Assembly (NCBI RefSeq): GCF_000260715.1
Contig: NC_017834.1
Span: 1,736,001-1,800,000 of the forward strand
Length of the DNA: 64,000 nucleotides
Reading direction: 5' to 3'
Source of the DNA: Bifidobacterium animalis subsp. animalis ATCC 25527
Lineage (GTDB): Bacteria; Actinomycetota; Actinomycetes; Actinomycetales; Bifidobacteriaceae
The translations under genes were made by a program, and so were the position numbers. Shown piece after piece: positions 57,479-64,000 of the stretch (positions are counted from its first letter, which is position 1; each line of letters starts with the position of its first letter). Below the pieces are notes generated by a model, which saw nothing but the letters and a program-made list of their open reading frames with translations, was not told where the DNA came from and did not search any database.

Positions 57479-58819
57479 ATGTTCATCTTCGGCCAAGCTT
57501 GGAAAACGCTGTGCCGCCATCCATTGAGGAGCCTGCTCATCGTGCTGGTGAGCGCGGCCATCGCCATGTGGTCCACATTCGGCGGCGCAGTGCTGCAGGA
57601 GAACCACAAGGCGCGCACGGAAACGCTCGACAAGCAAAGTAACACCGCCGTGATCCGCCCGTCCAGCCAGCTGTTGGAAACGCGCCAAGGCGACGACTCC
57701 TCCTGGACCGAACACTACCTGTCTTGGTCGGACTACGACAAACTCGCCTCCGCCGGGCAAACGCAAGGCGTGCAATACAAATACACGGTGGCCGAAAGCG
57801 TTCCGGTGCGCGAAAGCAAGTCGGTGCAGGCAATCACCACGAGCAAGACGTCCGATGCCAGCGCTGACAAGACCGGCGGCAATCTCACACTGCAGAGCTT
57901 CTACACGGCCGAAGCCGCACAGGCCAACGAATACGGCCCATACGAGGTGGTGGAGGGCAAAGGGCTCGACTACCAGAACTCGCTGGCGCAGAACGTGCTC
58001 GTCTCGGAAGCACTCGCGAAGAAGAACAACCTCAAAGTGGGCTCCACCATCACCATCGGCAACCCCACCGATGCGAAGAAAACCCATGAATACACGGTGG
58101 TGGGCATCTACCGCTACACCGGCAACCCCGACAACGCGCAGGGCGACGACGCCAAGTTCGCCAAAGACAACCGCGACAACGTGCTCTACACCACGTACAC
58201 CACCTTCGCCGTGAACGGATTCGACACCACCAAAGGCAAAGGCTGGTCGATTCCAGACCTCAACGTCGTATTCACGTTCCAGAACCGCAGCGACATCGAC
58301 AAATTCGCCGCGGCGCTCAAAGCCGACCTGCCGAAGGGCTTCATGGTGAGCTCGCCCACGATCACCCACTACATGCAGTCGATCGAAGCGCTGGGCACGC
58401 TTGCCGGCACCACGCGCATCATCATGATCGTGCTGTGGATCTGCGGCGCACTTGCGCTGCTCGGCCTGGTGCTGCTCGCCGCACTCCCCCGCTCGAACGA
58501 GATCGGCATGGGCATGCTCGCCGGACTCAGCAAGGGGCGTCTCGCATGGCAGTTCATGCTTGAGACATTCATGCCGACGCTCGTCGGCCTCGCCGTGGGC
58601 TTGGTGCTGGGCGCATGCACCGCGAACCCGCTGGCGGGCGCATTGGGGGCTCAGCATGACGTTCATGCAACCGGTGGCCTCGTATGGCAGGTGATCTGGA
58701 TCGGCGTGCTGTGCTCGGTGGCGCTGGCCATTGTCGCCGGCCTGCGCGTGACCTTCTTCCGCACCATTCGACTCTTCGAGTCGCCGTACATCTCCAATTC
58801 CGCAGATTCCGAGGACTGA
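57479..58819 (+). CDS. FtsX-like ABC transporter permease
   Basis: 446 aa from ATG 57479; a GTG nine codons upstream (57452) is possible. MacB/FtsX topology: one N-terminal helix after LCRHPLRSLLIVLVSAAIAMWSTFGG, a large extracellular domain (about 35-300), then three helices (RIIMIVLWICGALALLGLVLLAALP, MPTLVGLAVGLVLGACTA, LVWQVIWIGVLCSVALAIVAGL). The ABC subunit gene starts one base after its stop (TGAC ATG). Known FtsX-type systems do mechanotransmission, lipoprotein or peptide handling, or wall-hydrolase control; here the partner ATPase lacks catalytic motifs. Confidence 0.88.
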   Translation: MFIFGQAWKTLCRHPLRSLLIVLVSAAIAMWSTFGGAVLQENHKARTETLDKQSNTAVIRPSSQLLETRQGDDSSWTEHYLSWSDYDKLASAGQTQGVQYKYTVAESVPVRESKSVQAITTSKTSDASADKTGGNLTLQSFYTAEAAQANEYGPYEVVEGKGLDYQNSLAQNVLVSEALAKKNNLKVGSTITIGNPTDAKKTHEYTVVGIYRYTGNPDNAQGDDAKFAKDNRDNVLYTTYTTFAVNGFDTTKGKGWSIPDLNVVFTFQNRSDIDKFAAALKADLPKGFMVSSPTITHYMQSIEALGTLAGTTRIIMIVLWICGALALLGLVLLAALPRSNEIGMGMLAGLSKGRLAWQFMLETFMPTLVGLAVGLVLGACTANPLAGALGAQHDVHATGGLVWQVIWIGVLCSVALAIVAGLRVTFFRTIRLFESPYISNSADSED

Positions 58820-58820
58820 C

Positions 58821-59897
58821 ATGACCGAACATCACGATTCCAAAGACACAGATTCCAAAGACACCCCCACCACCTCGCAGGAGAACGCCTCCGAGAACGC
58901 CGCTCCCAACACCTTCAACTATGTAGTCGATTACTGGGACGACGAGGGATCTGCAAGCAACGACTCCTCCGACGCCGTCATTGAGGCGCTGAGCGCGACC
59001 GTGGATGCGCGCGGGGCGGATTCCGCCGCCGACGGCAACGGTTCCGCCGACGAATCGGGGGCGGCGGCTCCGCAACACCCCGGTGAGAATGACGAGAACG
59101 CGGGGAATGGCGCGAGCGCGGGAGTCACCGTGCCGGATGTGGTGCAGGTGGCAGACCATCTCGACTCGTCACTGCAGGCCGAGGAAGATGGCGAAGACGC
59201 CGCGCTCGCCGGATCCTCAATCTTCCGCGCCTACCCCATGCTTTCGCTGCACGATGTGACGGTGAGCGACCCGAAGACGAAGGAGCACATCTGGCAGCAT
59301 CTCACCTTCCGTTGCGAGGCCGGCGAATGCTACGCAATCGTGGTCGATGCGCACGACACACGCCGCCATGCCACGCTGCTGGCGCTCATCAGCGGCTTCA
59401 TCGCCCCGTCAAGCGGTGAGATCATGACGAAGACCACCCCGTACGAAGACATGGACGCCGAGCAGCTGCGCGGGCACCGTCTCGGCATGATCACACCGCA
59501 ATTCTCGTTGCGCGGCGATCTGAACGCGGTGGAGAACCTCACCTATGTCATGAACGCCTCCGGGCAGATGTTCATGAAACCGGTGAAGGAGCTTGCGCAA
59601 GACCTCCTCGTACGCACGCGGTTCGGCGAGAACACGAAGGCGGACGAAAGCACCCTCGCCGGCGAACTCGACCCGGTGGATGCGGCCAGACTCAGCGTCG
59701 CGCGCGCCTTGGCCATCGACCCGGACTACATCATCGCCGACGACCTCACCGTCAATCTCAATGAGACCGACGCCAAGCAGATTCTCAACCTGCTCAAGGC
59801 ACAGGTGAGCGCGCCGAACAAGCAGCGCACGATGATCGTCGTCACCGCCAGCGAGCAGATTGCCAAGCAGTTCGACAACATCATCGACTTGCGCTGA
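58821..59897 (+). CDS. ABC-ATPase-like protein with degenerate catalytic motifs
   Basis: 358 aa. Residues 1-135 are a low-complexity acidic extension (Asp, Glu, Asn, Ala, Gly). From 138 the ABC fold is easy to follow (YPMLSLHDVTVSDPKTKEHIWQHLTFRCEAGECYAIV; LLALISGFIAPSSGEI; LRGHRLGMITPQFSLRGDLNAVENL; DAARLSVARALAIDPDYIIADDLTVNLNETD). The Walker A position reads VDAHDTRRHAT instead of GxSGSGKST, the signature LSGGQ is LDPVD, Walker B is IIADDLT instead of ILADEPT, and the H-loop His is Ala (VVTASEQ). ATP hydrolysis looks impossible. It overlaps in operon with the permease. Confidence 0.9.
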   Translation: MTEHHDSKDTDSKDTPTTSQENASENAAPNTFNYVVDYWDDEGSASNDSSDAVIEALSATVDARGADSAADGNGSADESGAAAPQHPGENDENAGNGASAGVTVPDVVQVADHLDSSLQAEEDGEDAALAGSSIFRAYPMLSLHDVTVSDPKTKEHIWQHLTFRCEAGECYAIVVDAHDTRRHATLLALISGFIAPSSGEIMTKTTPYEDMDAEQLRGHRLGMITPQFSLRGDLNAVENLTYVMNASGQMFMKPVKELAQDLLVRTRFGENTKADESTLAGELDPVDAARLSVARALAIDPDYIIADDLTVNLNETDAKQILNLLKAQVSAPNKQRTMIVVTASEQIAKQFDNIIDLR

Positions 59898-59925
59898 CGC
59901 CAGCATCCATACCCTTTACGGAGCC

Positions 59926-60092
59926 CTTACGGGCTAAGTTTCCCGTTACGGGATAGGATTTTCCGTTACAGGCTAGGACGAACTACCACGGATGTGCGGC
60001 AGTCGGAATCTCGAACCGCCATTTTTCAACAGTTTGGGATTCTCGCAACACGGGCCGCCCTAGCCCGTAACAGAAAAATCCTAGCCCGTAAG
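59926..60092. repeat. TTACGGGCTAGG repeat groups facing two convergent genes
   Basis: Three plus-strand copies (TTACGGGCTAAG, TTACGGGATAGG, TTACAGGCTAGG) after the ABC gene stop and two minus-strand copies (TTACGGGCTAGG) after the HD gene stop. The arms 59956-59977 and 60058-60080 are a 22-bp near-perfect inverted repeat. Each copy can form a small hairpin such as CCC-GTTAC-GGG. Between them lies about 80 bp of unremarkable sequence. Further right, TCTACAA occurs three times in direct repeat (about 60095-60113). Confidence 0.75.
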
Positions 60093-60117
60093 CAATCTAC
60101 AATCTACAATCTGCGGA

Positions 60118-60906
60118 TCAGTCGACCAAACGCATGTGATAATGCTCGGCGAGCGCCGGCACGTCCGGTTCGCCGTATTTGCGCACCAGTTCAAGCCAAC
60201 GCTGCTTATTCTCCGCGCCAAACCGCGCTGCCTTGCGCGCGTAGGCGGAGGCGGTGAGGAACTTCGGCGGCACCGACTTGCTGTGGTATTTGTCGGCCAC
60301 CATGACCACCTCTTGCTCGAGATTCACCGGCACGTAGTCGGCCGGCGGCAGCGGCAGATGCTGGTCGATCACATCTTCCCTCGTGAGTCCGCAGCCGGTG
60401 TGATTGCGCGCGAATTCGGCGATCGATTCGTCATACCCCTCGTTGAGGAGCAGTTCATAGCCGATGAGACCATGCTCCACATACCGCGGGCCATCGAAAC
60501 TCAGCGGTTCGCCGTTCGAACCGTCGTTCTTGAGCACGGCGTAGGTGCCTATGTCGTGCAGCAAGGCGCCGATCGTGGCCTTTTCCACGTCGATGTACCG
60601 TGGGGGCACCATGCCGCCGGTCACGCCGTCGGTGGGTGGCACGACGAACCGATCTTCCTCCGGCGAGCCGATGGCGTCGGCAATGCGTTCGCCGGCGAGC
60701 GTGGGGTAGTCTCCCGTGCGCTCGAGCGCGTCGTCCGGCAGCGTGCAGCGGCGCATGAACAGCGCGTTCTGCCGGTGAATCAGCTGCCGCGTAATCTGCG
60801 CGATGATCTGGCAATGCGTATGGATGAGATCGTAGGCGGCCTGCGATTGCGCGCATTTGCGATGCAGTTCGTCAATCTGGTCGAATGTAGGAATGATTCC
60901 GCTCAT
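60118..60906 (-). CDS. HD-domain phosphohydrolase
   Basis: 262 aa from ATG 60906; the ribosome binding site is weak. HD motifs: HTHCQIIAQ (first His), ALLHDIGTYAVL (HD pair, about residues 112-123), RYVEHGLIGYELL and FARNHTGCGLT (metal His), then VMVADKYHS. It is like small HD proteins that hydrolyse nucleotides or cyclic phosphates with a divalent metal. The insert EEDRFVVPPTDGVTGGMVPPRYIDVEK between the first two motifs is longer than usual. Substrate unknown. Confidence 0.87.
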   Translation of the reverse strand: MSGIIPTFDQIDELHRKCAQSQAAYDLIHTHCQIIAQITRQLIHRQNALFMRRCTLPDDALERTGDYPTLAGERIADAIGSPEEDRFVVPPTDGVTGGMVPPRYIDVEKATIGALLHDIGTYAVLKNDGSNGEPLSFDGPRYVEHGLIGYELLLNEGYDESIAEFARNHTGCGLTREDVIDQHLPLPPADYVPVNLEQEVVMVADKYHSKSVPPKFLTASAYARKAARFGAENKQRWLELVRKYGEPDVPALAEHYHMRLVD

Positions 60907-60960
60907 ACCCACACTCTAGCCCCGATGCCGCAAATTGGCATAGTTTGCGCACATGCGCGC

Positions 60961-61062
60961 CTGCGTAAAAAGGGACAGATTGGTGCCGCTAGCTGTTCCA
61001 ATTACGTCGTCGAGACGTAAAAAGAGACAGATTTGCGCGCACGAATGTCCCAAATTACGCAG
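60961..61062 (-). repeat. two direct copies of the ~50-bp hairpin repeat (units f, g)
   Basis: Unit f 60961-61006 and g 61014-61062, both minus. In f the inner stem is GGGACAG/CTGTTCC, in g GAGACA/TGTCCC: the paired bases change together. Both follow the stop of the minus-strand amidotransferase gene, with the T run downstream of the hairpin. Confidence 0.85.
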
Positions 61063-61162
61063 GTCGGGAGCAGGTCGAAAGCAAAGCGGGAGCAGGTCGA
61101 GAACAGTGCAAGAACAGGCTCGCAGCAGATTGTCGCCGGCGCTCTAGCGCCCCACCAACGGT

Positions 61163-62032
61163 TCAGATCGAACGCACGCGGAACTCGCCCGTGCGGTTCG
61201 AGGCGACAATCATGCGATTGTTGCCGAGGTCTTTCCAGCCTTGGTCTGCCGGCTGCGCGAAACCGCTGCTCGCGGCGACGACGCCCTTGCGCGCGCCATC
61301 CGCACCGGCAATCCGGCGATATCGGACCGTGCGATAATCGACTGCCTCGGCGGCACGCCCATACTGCGCGTACACATCGAGCACGTCCTGGCTGGTCGGC
61401 CCGTTGTCGTGCGCCTCGAGCACGATGAGCTGGTCGCGGCTCTGGATCATGCAGTTGTAGCTGGAGTTCGGGTATGCGGCCCGCAGTTCGCGCACCGCCT
61501 GCGCGAGCGCCTCCTCGAGTTCGTAGCCGTAGCCGAGGTACTGCAGCACAATGGCGAAGTAAATCGCGGAATCTGAACGTCCGCCCGTGGACTGCACGAG
61601 CGTATGATCCACCGGGTATGCGCGGTTCGTCGTGATGTTGCGCCCCTGCGCATCGCTGATGTCTCCATTGTGGATGAAGCTCAGTCCGCTCGCGTAGAAC
61701 GGCTGCTGGTTCTCCAGCACGAGCGGCAGATTCGAGCTGGCCAGTCGCAGATGCCAGATTCCGCCGCGCACCGGCACGCTTGCCAAGTCGCCGAAAATCG
61801 AGTCGTAACGCGCGGCGATCGTATTGCGGTAGATCGCCGAGCCGGTGGATGGCGAGGGCGCGCCGCCATCGGTCACATGGGCAGTCTGGTCCGGCTCCTT
61901 CACCATGGCCGTTCCCCAACCGTCGTTGTGAATCTCGCTCAGCTCGCGGAAGGCGTCGGTGCTCTGCGCACCCAGCACCTCGCGCAGCGAGATGTTCTCG
62001 TTCGCGGTCGCGTATCCCAGTAATCTGCACAT
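61163..62032 (-). CDS. class II glutamine amidotransferase
   Basis: 289 aa from ATG 62032 (MCRLLGY), so Met removal leaves Cys2 as the N-terminal nucleophile. Further family marks: HNDGWGTAM (about residues 35-43), RGGIWHLRLASSN, PFYASGLSFIHNGDISD, SDSAIYFAIVLQYL and NRTGEFRV. Standalone class II GATases (YafJ type) release ammonia from glutamine or gamma-glutamyl compounds; similar proteins include EgtC. No ergothioneine genes are near. Function beyond amide hydrolysis is open. Confidence 0.9.
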   Translation of the reverse strand: MCRLLGYATANENISLREVLGAQSTDAFRELSEIHNDGWGTAMVKEPDQTAHVTDGGAPSPSTGSAIYRNTIAARYDSIFGDLASVPVRGGIWHLRLASSNLPLVLENQQPFYASGLSFIHNGDISDAQGRNITTNRAYPVDHTLVQSTGGRSDSAIYFAIVLQYLGYGYELEEALAQAVRELRAAYPNSSYNCMIQSRDQLIVLEAHDNGPTSQDVLDVYAQYGRAAEAVDYRTVRYRRIAGADGARKGVVAASSGFAQPADQGWKDLGNNRMIVASNRTGEFRVRSI

Positions 62033-62250
62033 GGTTGTCGAGTGTAGCGTGCGCATGTTGCCCATTCACCCATTTTCTCGCAATCCCGTTATCGCAGATT
62101 TCTATAACGGGCATCTCATCGTCGAGATTCCAACGATTTCCGCAGATTGCCGCCGCACACGGCCCCGCCGAAATCCCGCACCGCAAGATTTACCCGAGCA
62201 AAAGCGCCCCTCCCGATTTGCATGAAACTCGATTTGCGCGCAAGCTCGCT
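62033..62250. other. upstream region of the amidotransferase gene
   Basis: About 220 bp without a gene; must hold the promoter of the amidotransferase. Nothing else stands out. Confidence 0.4.
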
Positions 62251-62300
62251 TTACGTAAAAAGAGACAGAAAACCACGCGAACCTGTCCCCAATTACGCAA
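62251..62300 (-). repeat. ~50-bp hairpin repeat (unit h)
   Basis: On the minus strand GCGTAATTGGGGACAG, loop, CTGTCTCTTTTTACG. It lies 45 bp past the Kup stop and is oriented as its terminator. Confidence 0.85.
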
Positions 62301-62344
62301 ACGGGCCTACGCGCAAAGGGCCACTGCGCACAGGGGCGCACAGC

Positions 62345-64000
62345 CTAGTTGATGCGCTTCAGGCGCGGCGGCCGCACGGTGGCGAGGAACAGCGGCTGCA
62401 CCTCGGTCACCGGGTCATACGGGGCCAAGCCGAACCATTTGATGGGTGAGCCGGCGACATGGCGAATCGCATACTTGATGCGCAGGGCCATCGCACCCCT
62501 TTGCGACACCTTCGACTCGGGCATGAGCTCCTTGTGAATGAGCACGTAGCGGATTGGGCCGATCTCCGGATCGGCATCCACCTTCGGGTATGTGCTCTTC
62601 TGCGCAGGAAGCTCGCCGGTGCGCAGCAGATCGTGCATGATCTGGTGCAGATACGCCGGCACCGACGTGCGCACCTTGAATCCCAGCCGAATGCGCACGC
62701 GGAACAGGAAGTCCGTGCCAAGCGTCTCCACCGAGTATTCGCGCGTGAATGGCTCGTCCGAGGTCTCCACCGAAACGCACCACCAGGCGTGCGCGCGTTT
62801 CGGGTGGCTCGCGAAGATCGAGAAGAAGATGTCGGTGTCGATGCGCTTCATCTCGGTGTCGGAGGTCAAATACACGATGTTGTCGGCATAATACGGAATC
62901 GTGTCGTCATCGTGCAGGCGCTGCAGCACCGGCAGGCAATCCTCGGGGCTCATGTGGCGGCGTTGCGCGCGCTCGAGCTTCGTGCCCTCGTCCCACGTGG
63001 CCATAACGGTGAGGATCGCGAGCGCGAGCAGCATCGTGAACCAGCCGCCGTGCAGGAACTTGGCCATCGACGCGATGAAGAACATGAACATGATCGTGGG
63101 GAACACGATCGCGAACAGCACCGCCGCGAATTTGCTGCGCATATGCCACAGGTACACGGTGACGAGAATCGACGTCATGATCATCGTGATCGTGAGCGCC
63201 AAGCCATAGGCGGCGGCGATGTGCTCGGAATTGCGGAAGATGAGCAGCACCAGCAGCGTGGAGCAGCACAGCACCACGTTCACGGTGGGAATGTACAGCT
63301 GTCCGCGCGTACGGGCCGGGTAGCGCACCTGCAGGTGGGGCATCCAGTTGAGGCGGGTGGCTTCGGAGACTATTGTGAATGCGCCGGAGATGAGCGCCTG
63401 CGAGGCGATGATGCCGGCGATCACCGACAACAGCACGGCCACGTAGCGCACGCCGGGCGTCAGCATGGCGAAGAACGGGTTGGGGGCGTTCCCGTCGGGC
63501 ACGAACGCCGGATTCTCGAGCGTGCGGATAATCCACGCGCCCTGGCCGAAGTATGAGAGCACGAGCGCGAGGTTGATGAACGGCCAGGTGGCGTAGATGT
63601 TGCCGCGGCCCACATGGCCCATGTCGGAATACAGCGCCTCGGCGCCGGTGATCGACAGGAACACGGTGCCCATGAGCGCCAGGCCGGCGTGGTTGTCGCC
63701 GCTGACGAGGAATTGGATGCCATGCACCGGGTTCAGCGCGCGCAGCACCTCGAGGTTCTGCGACATGCTGATTGCGCCGGTGACCGCGATGAACAGGAAC
63801 CAGACGAGCACGGTGGAACCGAACACCTTGCCGATGCGCTCGGTGCCGCGCGACTGCACGGCGAACACGGCAAGAATGATCACCAGCGCGATGAACAGCG
63901 TCAGGCTCGGGTTCTCCTCGAACACGCCCTGCAATGCGGGCAGCGTCTGCAGGCCTTCGACGGCCGAGCTGATTGACATCGCCGGTGTGAGCACCGAATC
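62345..64000 (-). CDS. kup: Kup-type potassium transporter, C-terminal part (runs off the right edge)
   Basis: 552 codons visible; the N-terminus lies beyond the window. Family blocks: DSVLTPAMSISSAVEGL (the first visible residues), NPVHGIQFLV, FLSITGAEALYSDMGHVG, YFGQGAWII, NPFFAMLTP, ISGAFTIVSEATRLNWMPHL, GQLYIPTVN, YGLALTITMIMTSILV. These are the helices of the KUP/HAK K+:H+ symporters. A cytoplasmic C-terminal domain of about 190 residues follows (YYADNIVYLTSDTEMKRID, IRLGFKVRTSVPAYLHQIM). Takes up K+ at low external concentration. A hairpin repeat follows its stop. Confidence 0.95.
   Translation of the reverse strand, partial: DSVLTPAMSISSAVEGLQTLPALQGVFEENPSLTLFIALVIILAVFAVQSRGTERIGKVFGSTVLVWFLFIAVTGAISMSQNLEVLRALNPVHGIQFLVSGDNHAGLALMGTVFLSITGAEALYSDMGHVGRGNIYATWPFINLALVLSYFGQGAWIIRTLENPAFVPDGNAPNPFFAMLTPGVRYVAVLLSVIAGIIASQALISGAFTIVSEATRLNWMPHLQVRYPARTRGQLYIPTVNVVLCCSTLLVLLIFRNSEHIAAAYGLALTITMIMTSILVTVYLWHMRSKFAAVLFAIVFPTIMFMFFIASMAKFLHGGWFTMLLALAILTVMATWDEGTKLERAQRRHMSPEDCLPVLQRLHDDDTIPYYADNIVYLTSDTEMKRIDTDIFFSIFASHPKRAHAWWCVSVETSDEPFTREYSVETLGTDFLFRVRIRLGFKVRTSVPAYLHQIMHDLLRTGELPAQKSTYPKVDADPEIGPIRYVLIHKELMPESKVSQRGAMALRIKYAIRHVAGSPIKWFGLAPYDPVTEVQPLFLATVRPPRLKRIN

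Overview
The window is chromosomal DNA from a high-GC actinobacterium, almost certainly a Bifidobacterium. Signs of this are the 16S and 23S rRNA sequence, a spacer between 16S and 23S with no tRNA gene, an HspR/HAIR-controlled clpB, class C sortase-dependent pili with LPLTG anchors, an SSB tail ending in DEPEF, and GluQRS. My recollection of the 16S variable regions points to the B. pseudolongum/animalis side of the genus; that is an inference, not a match I could run.

Layout, left to right. Positions 1-7.7 kb hold housekeeping and oddities: an interrupted ABC ATPase at the edge, a SpoU methyltransferase, an orotate-PRTase-like protein, a P1B-ATPase-like membrane protein that has lost its catalytic core, clpB under a perfect HAIR operator, a fumarylacetoacetate-hydrolase-family enzyme and a small HTH protein. 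7.9-13.7 kb is a sortase-dependent pilus locus (sortase C, VWA tip pilin, major pilin) with a G9 tract in its upstream region. 14-19.3 kb has YggS, GluQRS, an aquaglyceroporin, two very small candidate genes, tRNA-Lys and a zinc-ribbon membrane protein. 19.5-21.2 kb is the rpsF-ssb-rpsR-rplI operon, followed by prs.

22.6-27.6 kb is a ribonucleoside catabolic locus: LacI regulator, nucleoside hydrolase, MFS transporter and ribokinase. The hydrolase frees ribose, the kinase makes ribose 5-phosphate, and the neighbouring Prs turns that into PRPP. A five-copy 52-bp repeat array sits in the middle. 27.9-33.3 kb is a complete rRNA operon on the minus strand.

34.2-54.1 kb is a surface-polysaccharide region: UDP-galactopyranose mutase, two GlfT2-like galactofuranosyltransferases, three further family-2 glycosyltransferases (one frameshifted), two paralogous GT-C-like membrane proteins at either end, an LtaS-like phosphoglycerol transferase, a Wzm/Wzt ABC exporter and a GH25 lipoprotein translationally coupled to Wzt. 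A tRNA-Ser gene lies inside it. Together they suggest a galactofuranose-containing polymer made inside, exported by the ABC transporter and modified outside.

54.3-64 kb has a nuclease-like Excalibur lipoprotein, a large unknown protein, a DnaA-box cluster, an FtsX-type permease paired with an ABC subunit whose catalytic motifs are lost, an HD-domain protein, a class II glutamine amidotransferase and the C-terminal part of a Kup potassium transporter.

The most unusual non-coding signals are: (1) two long stem-loops with unrelated stems but the same apical sequence (22.5 and 34.0 kb); (2) eight ~50-bp hairpin repeats, mostly placed and oriented like portable terminators; (3) the 52-bp array at 23.6 kb; and (4) the DnaA-box cluster at 57.2-57.4 kb. 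No insertion sequence, prophage or CRISPR array is visible.
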